Assembly: GCF_003323735.1 (NCBI RefSeq)
Contig: NZ_QOIM01000037.1
Location: 186,001 to 250,000 of the forward strand
Direction: 5' to 3'
DNA from: Streptomyces reniochalinae
GTDB taxonomy: Bacteria > Actinomycetota > Actinomycetes > Streptomycetales > Streptomycetaceae
Length of the DNA: 64,000 nucleotides
Shown here: in pieces, positions 55,580 to 63,305 of the stretch
Layout of the letters: each line of letters opens with the position of its first letter
How positions within the stretch are numbered: position 1 is the stretch's first letter
Program-made: the position numbers and the translations under genes
Notes under the pieces: model-generated
Databases searched by the model: none
The model's input: the letters and a program-made list of their open reading frames with translations, nothing else
Told to the model about the DNA's origin: nothing

Positions 55580-56131
55580 TCAGTTCTGGTGCGCCTCGTA
55601 GTGCTTGACCGCGTCCGAGGTGCGGCCCGCGCCGTAGACCCGCAGGAACTCGGCCAGTTCCGGATGCGAGGCGGCCAGCGCGTTCGAGGCGTCGATGATG
55701 TCGGCGGCGTCCGATACCGAGCGCAGCAGGGCCTGGATCTCCCGTACGACGCGCTTGACGGGGGTCTGCGAGCCGCCGGCGGGGGCCGCCTGCGAGGCGT
55801 TGTTGAGCACGCTGCCGCCCGCGGTACGCCGGATCTCGTCCATCCGCCCCGTCGCGTCGGCCGCGCTCACGTCGCCGCGTGTCACCTCGGCGGCCAGCTC
55901 CTGGAGGGCCTGCACGCGCTGGACGACGGCCGGGTTCCCGATCTTTGCGCGCTGCCCGCTCATGAGCTGCGAAAGCATAGGCGCGGACAGTCCGAGCACC
56001 GTCGCGAGGCGTGCCTGGTTGAGGCCGAGGTCGTCGATCAGCCGACGGAAGAGAGTCCCCAACGGCTCGCCGTACCACTGACTCTGGAGCTCGCGCGCCT
56101 TGGCCGTCGCGTCTTGTGCTGCTGCGTCCAT
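55580..56131 (-). CDS. Helix-turn-helix DNA-binding protein
   Basis: A 183-residue probable regulator. The N-terminal region (residues 30-75, LGLNQARLATVLGLSAPMLSQLMSGQRAKIGNP) is an XRE-type helix-turn-helix. The rest is helical and Ala-rich, ending AVKHYEAHQN, with no recognised ligand domain. The start is ATG at 56131, behind GGAG. It sits between the DLW-39 gene and tRNA-Ala, a position conserved in Streptomyces as I recall; targets unknown. Confidence 0.82.
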   Translation of the reverse strand: MDAAAQDATAKARELQSQWYGEPLGTLFRRLIDDLGLNQARLATVLGLSAPMLSQLMSGQRAKIGNPAVVQRVQALQELAAEVTRGDVSAADATGRMDEIRRTAGGSVLNNASQAAPAGGSQTPVKRVVREIQALLRSVSDAADIIDASNALAASHPELAEFLRVYGAGRTSDAVKHYEAHQN

Positions 56132-56259
56132 GAGGTCTCCCCTGGGCTCCCCTGTGTCACTTCGCTCGCGCGAACTTGCCGTGCATCCTACGGACGGCGA
56201 CGGGTGCGGGCGATACCCGGTCGGAAGGAGTGCGCGGGAGCGCGTATCCTGGTGCGGAC

Positions 56260-56332
56260 GGGGCCATAGCTCAGTTGGTAGAGCGCTGTCTTTGCATGGC
56301 AGATGTCAGGGGTTCGACTCCCCTTGGCTCCA
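56260..56332 (+). tRNA. tRNA-Ala (TGC anticodon)
   Basis: 73 bases: acceptor GGGGCCA/TGGCTCC (one G-U pair), anticodon arm CTGTC-TTTGCAT-GGCAG with anticodon TGC, T arm AGGGG-TTCGACT-CCCCT. CCA is not encoded. Confidence 0.97.
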
Positions 56333-56339
56333 CGTCGAC

Positions 56340-56383
56340 AAGCTCCCCTGACCTGCGACAACGCGGGCCGGGGGAGCTTTTTT
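56340..56383 (+). terminator. Intrinsic terminator after tRNA-Ala
   Basis: Stem AAGCTCCCC/GGGGAGCTT (56340-56348, 56371-56379) followed by a T-run, unusually classical for this genome. Confidence 0.85.
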
Positions 56384-56433
56384 CCGGGCCGGCGCCCGGC
56401 GCCTTCCGGTGCGGGGTCCCGCGGTACGTCCGC

Positions 56434-57491
56434 TCACAGGTGGGGTGCGGGGTCCGGCGTGGTCGCCCAGGCCACCACGTGGTCGCGGTCGGCGCGCAGT
56501 GCGCGTTCGAACAGGGCGGCGTACTCCGTCGTGCCCAGGCGCGATCGGGCCGCCGCCTGCCCCCGCTTTCGCAGCGGCGCGACCTCGGGGGTGCCGCGCT
56601 GGTGGTGGCCGACGATCTCCCAGTGCTGTGCGCCGGCGCCGTAGGCGAGGGCGGCGTGCCGCGGGGCGCCGCGTTCCGCCCAGGAGGCGGCCAGCAGCTC
56701 CAGGCCGAGCGCGAGGCCGAAAGCGGTCGCCGAGGCGGCGCTTGGAGTCCAGCATGTCCCGCGCGTGTCTCGTCGCCTCGTCCGCCCTGGGCGGTGCGGG
56801 GGGGCGTGGGGGAGGTCGAGTCCTGAGCGGGCCCGGGCGGTGGTTTCGGCGAGGCCGTGGTGGCGCAGTTGGGCCGCGGCCAGCTCCAGCGCCAGCGGAA
56901 CGCCCTCCAGGCGGGCGCACAGGCGTGCGGCCAGCCGCTGTTGGGCGTCGTCCCGTACGGGGGCGCCGACCGCCTCGGCGCGCTGGGCGAACAGCGTCAC
57001 CGCGTCGGTCGCGGTCTCCAGCGGCGGCACGGTGAGGACCGTCTCGCCGGCCACGCCCAGCGCCTCCCTGCTGGTGGTCAGCACCCGCAGCCCGGGGCAG
57101 GCCGCCAGCATCCGCTCGATCAGGTGACGGCACTGGGGGACGAGGTGTTCACACGAGTCGAGGACCAGCAGCACGGGCCGCTCCGCCACCCAGGCGCACA
57201 CCGCGTCCAGCGGCATCCGGGAGGTGTGGTCCGAGAGGCCGAGCGCGTCGGCGACGGTGGCGGCGAGCAGTTCTTCCCGGGCAGCGGCCACAGGCCGGCC
57301 CAGTAGATGACGCCGTCCGCCTCGGGGGTGCGCGCCGAGGCCGCCCGCAGGGCCGGCCGGGACTTGCCGACCCCGGCGCCGCCGACCAGGGTCACCAGCC
57401 GCCGCCGCCCGAGTGCGTCGCGTACCCACGCCAGTTCGCCCGCCCTGCCGACGAACGACGTTGTCTCCTCAGGGATGTTTTCCGCACGGCT
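56434..57491 (-). pseudogene. Relic of an ATPase-type transcriptional regulator (AfsR/LuxR-like)
   Basis: Remains of a large NB-ARC-type regulator. The 5' part reads ENIPEETTSFVGRAGELAWV with Walker A LVGGAGVGKSRPALRAAS, but a stop at 57492-57494 lies just before it and no start is seen. Near 57275-57300 the frame shifts: EELLAATVADALGLS to LVLDSCEHLVPQCR and PPLETATDAVTLFAQRAEAVGA continues in another frame. The winged-helix and tetratricopeptide middle is missing. The C-terminal piece (LGLELLAASWAERGAPRHAALAYGAG..., GTTEYAALFERALR) closes it. 5' truncation, frameshift and internal deletion make it non-functional. Confidence 0.85.
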
Positions 57492-57600
57492 TCAAGTGTT
57501 CCCCCGACGCGTGTGTCCGGCGGCCACTTCGCGGTTTTCCGGGGACGAACCGCCGTGCCGCGCGGACCTGCCGGAGTATTCTGCGGCCAACTTGCAAGCG

Positions 57601-57629
57601 GTTTACGCTTATTCCACTCGATCGGGTGA
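57601..57629 (+). promoter_or_regulatory. Possible SigB-type promoter of the STAS gene
   Basis: GTTTAC (57601-57606), 17 bases, GGGTGA (57624-57629), resembling the stress-sigma pattern GTTTAA-N14-16-GGGTAT with slightly long spacing. Speculative. Confidence 0.3.
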
Positions 57630-57684
57630 TGGTGTGGGGGTGGCGCAGCGCCACCCCCAGGGACGCTGCCTATGCTTACGGGCC

Positions 57685-57730
57685 GATTTCCCGGACTCCT
57701 ACGGTCAGATTTCCCGGACTCCTACGGTCA
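57685..57730 (+). repeat. Exact tandem duplication of 23 bp
   Basis: Two identical copies of a 23-bp unit (57685-57707, 57708-57730) beginning GATTTCCCGGACTC, directly upstream of the STAS gene. Confidence 0.95.
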
Positions 57731-57753
57731 CAAGGTCATACGCGAGGGCACCG

Positions 57754-58317
57754 ATGGCACCGCACAGGGACGAGAGCGCCCGCACGCTGACATCCGCGGC
57801 GGGGGAAGAGCCCCCGGGCGGCACCGTGCGCTCCCGTGCCGGTGCGGAACGGACCGTGGTGGAGCTGAGCGGGGAGATCGACCTGGCCGTGGTCCTGGCC
57901 ACCACGCCGCAGCTCTACGCGCTCACCGCGGCCCCCGCACGCCGCCTCGTCGCCGACCTGCGGCCCGTGACGTTCATCGACTGCAGCGGACTCGCCCTCC
58001 TGGTGGACATCCGCTCCCGGGTGCTCGCGGGCGGCGGCACCTTCACCCTCGTGTGCGCGGACGCACGCGTGCTGCGGCTGCTGCGCATCACCGGGCTGGC
58101 CGACGTCCTGGCACCCGTACCCACGCTCCCTGACGAGGGGCCGGACGGCACGCCCCACCACGAGACGGCCGACATCGCGCCCCGCCACGAGGGGGCCGAC
58201 GGCGTACCCCGCCAGGAAGGGGCCGGCCGCGCCCTCCTCCCGGAGCAGGAGGGCCGCGGCGCCCTGCCGGGCGAGGGGGCGGACAGCGCCTCGAACGCCC
58301 AGGGGCGGGAGACCTGA
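57754..58317 (+). CDS. STAS-domain protein (anti-sigma factor antagonist-like)
   Basis: A 187-residue protein with a STAS domain at about 25-125: VVELSGEIDLAVV, then FIDCSGLALLVDIRSRV, whose Ser78 aligns with the phosphorylated serine of SpoIIAA/BldG-type anti-anti-sigma factors. The acidic/histidine-rich C-terminal tail (from about 135, with HHETADIAPRHEGADG) is unusual. ATG at 57754. A 23-bp tandem repeat and a possible SigB-type promoter lie upstream. Confidence 0.82.
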   Translation: MAPHRDESARTLTSAAGEEPPGGTVRSRAGAERTVVELSGEIDLAVVLATTPQLYALTAAPARRLVADLRPVTFIDCSGLALLVDIRSRVLAGGGTFTLVCADARVLRLLRITGLADVLAPVPTLPDEGPDGTPHHETADIAPRHEGADGVPRQEGAGRALLPEQEGRGALPGEGADSASNAQGRET

Positions 58318-58334
58318 TCAGGTCTCCCGCCCCT
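58301..58334. terminator. 34-bp perfect palindrome, bidirectional terminator
   Basis: Arms AGGGGCGGGAGACCTGA (58301-58317) and its exact complement, including the STAS stop codon. It lies between converging genes. Confidence 0.8.
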
Positions 58335-58371
58335 TCCGCTGGGCAGCCACCCCTGCGGGCCGGCACCGCGG

Positions 58372-59106
58372 CTACTTCTCCTTGCGCTCCCCGGCCTCGG
58401 CGTCGTCCTGCTTGGCCCGCACCTCGGGGTCGAGATCGGCGTCACCGCCGGCGGCACCCGAGCCGTTCACGCTGGTGAGCGGCGCCCGGTCGCTGACCTC
58501 GGTGGCGGCCGGCGGCTCGACCAGCCAGTCCGGGTTCGCCTGCCGGTCCCACCAGCGCCAGGCCGCGTACGCGCCGCCCGCCACCAGGCCGATCAGCCCC
58601 GCGCGCCAGACGAAGCGGCCGGTGCGGGACCGGCGGCGGCGCCGGCGCGAGAGCTTCTCGATCTCCTCGGCCGTCACCTGGCCGCGCAGCGCGGCCACCG
58701 CGGCGGCGCCGCGCGCCGCCGCTTCCTCACGGGCGGGCGCGGTGGCGGTGCGCACGTCCGCCACGGCGCTCTCGATGCGCGGGCCCGCGTAGTCGGCCGC
58801 CTTGCGGGCCGCCTTCCTGGTGCGCTTTGCGGCCCGGCCCGCGGCCTTGTCGACGTCGGCGGGCAGGGCGTCCCATGCCTGGGCGACGCGGGGTCCGACG
58901 TAGCTCTCGTAGCCTTCGCGTGCGGTGTGGCGTGCCTGTTCGGCGGCCTTGGCGACCTTGGGCCCCAGCCGCGCGCTCGCCTCCTGTGCGTAACGCGCGG
59001 CGGCGTCCTTGGCCTGGTCGGCGTGGGGCTTCACCACCTCCGCTGCGTGGCGCACGTTCTCCTTGGTGGTGCCGGTCGCGGCGCGCACGCTTTCCTTGGC
59101 GGTCAC
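58372..59106 (-). CDS. DUF5324 family membrane-associated protein
   Basis: A 244-residue Ala-rich protein. The N-terminal two thirds look like amphipathic helices (repeated AAxRYAQEASARLGPKVAKAAEQAR), followed by a basic stretch (RRRRRRSRTGR), one membrane segment (about 165-185) and an acidic Pro-rich C terminus. GTG at 59106 follows AGGAGG; the frame is open further upstream. It resembles the Streptomyces DUF5324 family of the origin region, with unknown function. Confidence 0.78.
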   Translation of the reverse strand: MTAKESVRAATGTTKENVRHAAEVVKPHADQAKDAAARYAQEASARLGPKVAKAAEQARHTAREGYESYVGPRVAQAWDALPADVDKAAGRAAKRTRKAARKAADYAGPRIESAVADVRTATAPAREEAAARGAAAVAALRGQVTAEEIEKLSRRRRRRSRTGRFVWRAGLIGLVAGGAYAAWRWWDRQANPDWLVEPPAATEVSDRAPLTSVNGSGAAGGDADLDPEVRAKQDDAEAGERKEK

Positions 59107-59307
59107 GGTTCCTCCTCTTCGGTGGCTCATGACGTGGGGCAGTCTCTCCGAAAACGGAGGACAGGAAGTCGTTTTTCCACCCCTTTCGAAGATCATGCCT
59201 GGCAGACCGCTACCGGGTACCCCCGAGTGGGCATCCGGGTCAGCCGACCTTCTTCAGCGTCCGTGGGAGGATCGGGGGAGTCAACGCAGACAGATGGAAG
59301 GTAGATC

Positions 59308-59835
59308 GTGGCCGAGCAGCTCCACGCCACCCTGAAGACCAACCACGGCGACATCCGGATCCAGCTCTTCCCGGACCACGCCCCCAAGACGGTCAAGAAC
59401 TTCGTCGAGCTCGCCGAGGGCTCCCGCGAGTGGACGCACCCCGCGACGGGTGCCAAGAGCACCGACCGGCTGTACGACGGCACGGTCTTCCACCGTGTCA
59501 TCAGCGGCTTCATGATCCAGGGCGGTGACCCGCTGGGCAACGGCACCGGCGGCCCCGGCTACGAGTTCGGGGACGAGATCCACCCGGACCTGGCCTTCAC
59601 CAGGCCCTACCTGCTGGCCATGGCCAACGCGGGGCCCGGCACCAACGGCTCGCAGTTCTTCGTCACCCTCGCGCCCACCACGTGGCTGACGGGCAAGCAC
59701 ACCATCTTCGGTGAGGTCGCCGACGAGGCGAGCAAGAAGGTCGTGGACGCCATCGGCGGCGCCCAGACCAACCCGCGCACCGACCGCCCCGTCCAGGACG
59801 TGGTGATCGAGTCCGTCACGATCGAACGCCAGTAG
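59308..59835 (+). CDS. ppiA: Peptidylprolyl isomerase (cyclophilin type)
   Basis: A cytoplasmic prolyl isomerase, 175 residues. Cyclophilin landmarks are FHRVISGFMIQGGDP (with the catalytic Arg), GPGTNGSQFFVTL and the Trp in TTWLTGKHTIFGEV. GTG at 59308. No signal peptide. Its place near crgA is conserved in actinobacteria. Confidence 0.96.
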   Translation: MAEQLHATLKTNHGDIRIQLFPDHAPKTVKNFVELAEGSREWTHPATGAKSTDRLYDGTVFHRVISGFMIQGGDPLGNGTGGPGYEFGDEIHPDLAFTRPYLLAMANAGPGTNGSQFFVTLAPTTWLTGKHTIFGEVADEASKKVVDAIGGAQTNPRTDRPVQDVVIESVTIERQ

Positions 59836-59935
59836 GCGCGCGAGCGGACGCGAGCAGACGCGACAGCAGGAACCGTACGCCCCACCCGTCCGTATTCAGG
59901 GCGGGTGGGGTCGTGCGTGGGGGAGACTCGGAGGG

Positions 59936-60865
59936 GTGAGCGTGGCGCAGGAAGGACAGCCCGGGGGCGGGGCCGAGCGGGACGGCGGTTCCGGCGGTCA
60001 GGGCGGGCAGCAGGGCCCCAAGCACTGTTACCGGCACACGGATCGGGAGACCGGTATCTCCTGCACGCGCTGTGAGCGGCCGATCTGCCCCGAGTGCATG
60101 GTGCCGGCCTCCGTGGGGTTCCAGTGCCCCGAGTGCGTCAGATCGGGTTCGGGCACCGGGCACGCTCCCGGTGCGAACCGGCCGCGGACGGTGGCGGGCG
60201 GCCGGGTGACGGCGGATCCCCGGCTGGTCACCAAGGTGCTCCTCGGCCTCAACGTGGCGGTCTTCATCGCCGTGCAGGCGGTCGGCAACCGGCTGCTGGA
60301 CCGGCTGCTGCTGTTCGGGCAGGCGGTCACGGAGCCGTACGGGCCGCTGGAGGGTGTCGCAGAGGGCCAGTGGTGGCGGCTGCTGACCTCGATGTTCCTG
60401 CACCAGGAGATCTGGCACATCCTCATGAACATGCTGGGCCTGTGGTTTTTGGGCCCGCCGTTGGAGGCGGCGCTGGGCCGGGTGCGGTTCGCGGGCCTGT
60501 ATCTGCTCTCCGGGCTCGGCGGTGGCGCGGTCACCTTCCTGCTCGCGTCCCCGCAGCAGGCGTCGCTGGGCGCCTCCGGTGCGATCTTCGGCCTGTTCGG
60601 GGCGACGGCCGTGCTGATGCGGCGGCTGCGCTACGACATGCGGCCCATCCTGATCCTGCTGGCGATCAACCTCGTCTTCACCTTCACGTGGCGGAACATC
60701 GCCTGGGAGGCGCACGTCGGCGGTCTGGTGACGGGGCTGGTGCTGGCCTACGCGATGGTGCACGCGCCCCGCGAGAAGCGGGCACTGGTGCAGTACGGGA
60801 CGGCGGCGCTGCTGCTCGCGGCGATCGTGGCGCTCCTCGTGGTGCGCACCCTCCAGCTCAGCTGA
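59936..60865 (+). CDS. Rhomboid family intramembrane serine protease
   Basis: 309 residues. The N-terminal zinc-ribbon-like part has CYRHTDRETGISCTRCERPICPECM and CPEC motifs (about 30-68). Membrane helices follow; the dyad is Ser214 in LGASGAIFG and His260 in WEAHVGGLVTG. LTSMFLHQEIWHILMNM contributes the other family histidine. GTG at 59936. Substrate unknown. Confidence 0.94.
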   Translation: MSVAQEGQPGGGAERDGGSGGQGGQQGPKHCYRHTDRETGISCTRCERPICPECMVPASVGFQCPECVRSGSGTGHAPGANRPRTVAGGRVTADPRLVTKVLLGLNVAVFIAVQAVGNRLLDRLLLFGQAVTEPYGPLEGVAEGQWWRLLTSMFLHQEIWHILMNMLGLWFLGPPLEAALGRVRFAGLYLLSGLGGGAVTFLLASPQQASLGASGAIFGLFGATAVLMRRLRYDMRPILILLAINLVFTFTWRNIAWEAHVGGLVTGLVLAYAMVHAPREKRALVQYGTAALLLAAIVALLVVRTLQLS

Positions 60866-61013
60866 GCCCCGGGTTTTCCACAGCGTGTACGGGATCTTGT
60901 GCACGGTGTGGTACGCCCGCCCGAGATTCGCTCAGGCGTACGTTTCCCTTGGGAGTACTGGCCGAACGGGTCTTCGTACGCCACGCGACCGGTCACACCG
61001 GCGTCAACGTCCT

Positions 61014-61075
61014 GAAAGTTATCCACAGATCTTGTGAGTTATCCAAGGCTGTGGATCAGCTTGTGGATAACTTTC
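61014..61075. promoter_or_regulatory. Paired DnaA boxes as an inverted repeat at crgA 3' end
   Basis: A perfect 14-bp inverted repeat (GAAAGTTATCCACA and its complement at 61062-61075) with a TTATCCACA box in each arm (61019-61027; 61062-61070 on the minus strand). A third partial TTATCCAAG (61039) and TGATCCACA (61050, minus) lie between. The right arm overlaps the crgA stop codon. Confidence 0.75.
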
Positions 61076-61334
61076 ATTTCCACTGGGTGGAGACGACGAA
61101 GCCCGTCGCGATGAAGCCGAAGCCGACCACGATGTTCCAGTTCCCCAGCGCCTCGATGGGCAGCGAACTGCTCGTGACGTAGAACACGACGATCCAGGCG
61201 AGTCCGATCCCGAACATCGCCAGCATCAGCGGAGCCACCCAACGGCGCCCACCACCGCGCAGGTCGATGCTGGTGGCCTTCTTCTCCGGCGGGGGCGTGA
61301 AGTCCGCTTTCTTTCGGATACGTGACTTCGGCAC
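61074..61334 (-). CDS. crgA: Cell division protein CrgA
   Basis: A small bitopic/polytopic divisome inhibitor of 86 residues that coordinates septation in Streptomyces and binds PBPs and FtsZ in mycobacteria. N terminus PKSRIRKKADFTPPPEKK; two membrane segments (about 33-55, 62-82); ends STQWK. GTG at 61334. The stop codon lies inside the DnaA-box inverted repeat. Confidence 0.96.
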   Translation of the reverse strand: MPKSRIRKKADFTPPPEKKATSIDLRGGGRRWVAPLMLAMFGIGLAWIVVFYVTSSSLPIEALGNWNIVVGFGFIATGFVVSTQWK

Positions 61335-61436
61335 GAGAGACTCTCCTGTCGATGCGCTGCTGACCGCCGCACGGCCCACGGGGACGGTGGTCCGTTAGCG
61401 TAGTGCTTTCCCAGGGCGGAGGGAGACAAGGGTACG

Positions 61437-62174
61437 GTGACCAGAATGCATCTCCGACCTGCCCGGCTGGCCGCCATAGGCGTCTTCGCCCTCGCAGGCC
61501 TCATCTTCTGGGTCAGTTTCAACACCGCGCAAGGCACCAACCTGCGCAGTGACTCCTCGATGCTACGGCTCAGCGACCTCATCCAGGAACGCAGCAGACA
61601 GAACGCCGAACTCGACAGTCAGGCCGCCTCACTGCACCGCCAGGTCGACAACCTCGCCCGCCGTGACGACGGCAGCACCAAGGGCCAGGACCGCGAGCTG
61701 TCGGACCTGGAGAAGGGCGCGGGCCTGACGCAGCAGAAGGGCGAAGGGCTGACCGTCACCCTCGACGACGCCCCCACCAACGCCACCGCCAAGGTCCCGG
61801 GACTCCCCGAACCCGAGCCCAACGACCTGGTCATCCACCAGCAGGACCTCCAGGCCGTCGTCAACGCCCTGTGGAAGGGCGGCGCCAAGGGCATCAAGGT
61901 CATGGACCAGCGGCTGATCTCCACCAGCGCCGTGCGCTGCGTCGGCAACACCCTCATCCTCCAGGGGCGCGTCTACTCCCCGCCCTACACCGTCAGCGCC
62001 GTCGGCGACCGCGACGCGTTGCAGCAGGCCCTCCGCTCGGCGCCCGCCATCCAGAACTACCTCGAATACGTCGACGCCTACGGCCTCGGCTGGAAAGTCG
62101 ACGAGCACAAGGCGATGACTCTTCCGGGCTACTCCGGCACAGTGGATCTCCAGCAGGCCCGGCCCGTGGACTGA
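61437..62174 (+). CDS. DUF881 family protein
   Basis: A 245-residue protein with an N-terminal membrane anchor (about 10-28), a coiled-coil (SQAASLHRQVDNLARR, about 55-90) and the DUF881 domain (LTVTLDDAPTN, LVIHQQDLQAVVNALWKGGAKGIKVMDQRLI). Counterpart of Rv0012 next to crgA in Mycobacterium; thought to relate to envelope growth (inference). GTG at 61437, with ATG 61446 as alternative. Confidence 0.9.
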   Translation: MTRMHLRPARLAAIGVFALAGLIFWVSFNTAQGTNLRSDSSMLRLSDLIQERSRQNAELDSQAASLHRQVDNLARRDDGSTKGQDRELSDLEKGAGLTQQKGEGLTVTLDDAPTNATAKVPGLPEPEPNDLVIHQQDLQAVVNALWKGGAKGIKVMDQRLISTSAVRCVGNTLILQGRVYSPPYTVSAVGDRDALQQALRSAPAIQNYLEYVDAYGLGWKVDEHKAMTLPGYSGTVDLQQARPVD

Positions 62175-62203
62175 CCACGCCGACCGGTGGGGAGTGAGGC
62201 GGG

Positions 62204-63001
62204 ATGGCGTTACGAGCCCTCGTACGGACCCTGAGTGAGACATGCATCACCATCGGCCTCGTGATCGTGCTCTTCGTCGTCTACCTCCTCTACTGGACGG
62301 GACTGCGCGCCGAGCACGCCTCGGACGACGAGATCGCCCGGCTCCACAAGGAGTGGGCCCAGGGCCCCACGGACAGCACCCCGGCGGACGAGGGCACCGC
62401 GGGCGGCAGCCGGGAGGGCGGCCACGACGGCGGCACCCCGGGCGGCGCCGACGAACTGGCGGGCGACGGCGGCGCCGGCGGCACCGGTTCCGCGGCCCCG
62501 GGCCACCGCGCCGGCGAGTCCTTCGCCGTCATGTACATCCCCCGCTTCGGCGGCGACTGGTCCAAGCCCGTGCTGGAGAACACCGCCACGGCCACCCTGC
62601 GCAGGGGCCTGGGCCACTACACCGGCACCGCGGACCCCGGTGAGAAGGGCAACTTCGCCGTCGCGGGACACCGCCGCACCTACGGCGACCCCTTCAAGGA
62701 CTTCCCCCGGCTGCGCCCCGGCGATCCCGTCGTCGTCAACGACGGCGACACCTGGTACACGTACACGATCACCGCGCGGCCCTACCGCACGCTGCCCGGC
62801 GACACCGGCGTACTGGAGTCCGTGCCGGAACCCGTCGACGAGGCGGCCACCCCCTTCCGGCGCTCCGGCCGCTACCTCACCCTCACCACCTGCGACCCGG
62901 AATGGGGCAGCAGCCACCGGCTGATCGCCTGGGGACGGCTGGACGCCACCGGGCCCACCGCCGGGGGAAAGCCGGACGCGCTCACCCGCCGAGGCCGCTG
63001 A
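62204..63001 (+). CDS. Class E sortase
   Basis: A membrane-anchored transpeptidase, 265 residues. N-terminal anchor (about 13-32), Gly/Asp-rich linker (50-105), catalytic domain with His156 in VAGHRRTYGDPF and Cys230 in LTLTTCDPEWGSSHRL, including the conserved Arg. Class E enzymes recognise LAxTG and anchor chaplins and other proteins in Streptomyces. ATG at 62204. Confidence 0.93.
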   Translation: MALRALVRTLSETCITIGLVIVLFVVYLLYWTGLRAEHASDDEIARLHKEWAQGPTDSTPADEGTAGGSREGGHDGGTPGGADELAGDGGAGGTGSAAPGHRAGESFAVMYIPRFGGDWSKPVLENTATATLRRGLGHYTGTADPGEKGNFAVAGHRRTYGDPFKDFPRLRPGDPVVVNDGDTWYTYTITARPYRTLPGDTGVLESVPEPVDEAATPFRRSGRYLTLTTCDPEWGSSHRLIAWGRLDATGPTAGGKPDALTRRGR

Positions 63002-63089
63002 AGCCGTACCCTGGCGCCGTTACTCTGGGGTGGGCCGAGAGGCACGCGTGCCCGAGGCGGCGCGGGAGGAGAGAGGACGGCATCGCGGG

Positions 63090-63305
63090 ATGTACGGCTG
63101 GATCTGGCGGCATCTGCCCGGCAACGTGGTGGTGCGCATACTCATTTCGACCGTGCTGGTGGTCGGCGTCGTCTTCCTGCTCTTCCAGTACGTCTTCCCG
63201 TGGGCGGAGCCGATGCTGCCGTTCAACGACGTGACCGTCGACGGCGCCGCCGGACCCCTGGCAACCCCGCTCGTGGAAACCCCGCTTGCGGGAGGTGCCG
63301 CGTGA
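63090..63305 (+). CDS. Small membrane protein of the sortase-pabA locus
   Basis: A 71-residue protein: MYGWIWRHLPG, one membrane segment (about 15-38) and the tail QYVFPWAEPMLPFNDVTVDG. ATG at 63090 fits better than upstream options. Its TGA overlaps the start of the next gene (GTGA). I recall it as conserved beside the Streptomyces pabA-type gene; function unknown. Confidence 0.82.
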   Translation: MYGWIWRHLPGNVVVRILISTVLVVGVVFLLFQYVFPWAEPMLPFNDVTVDGAAGPLATPLVETPLAGGAA

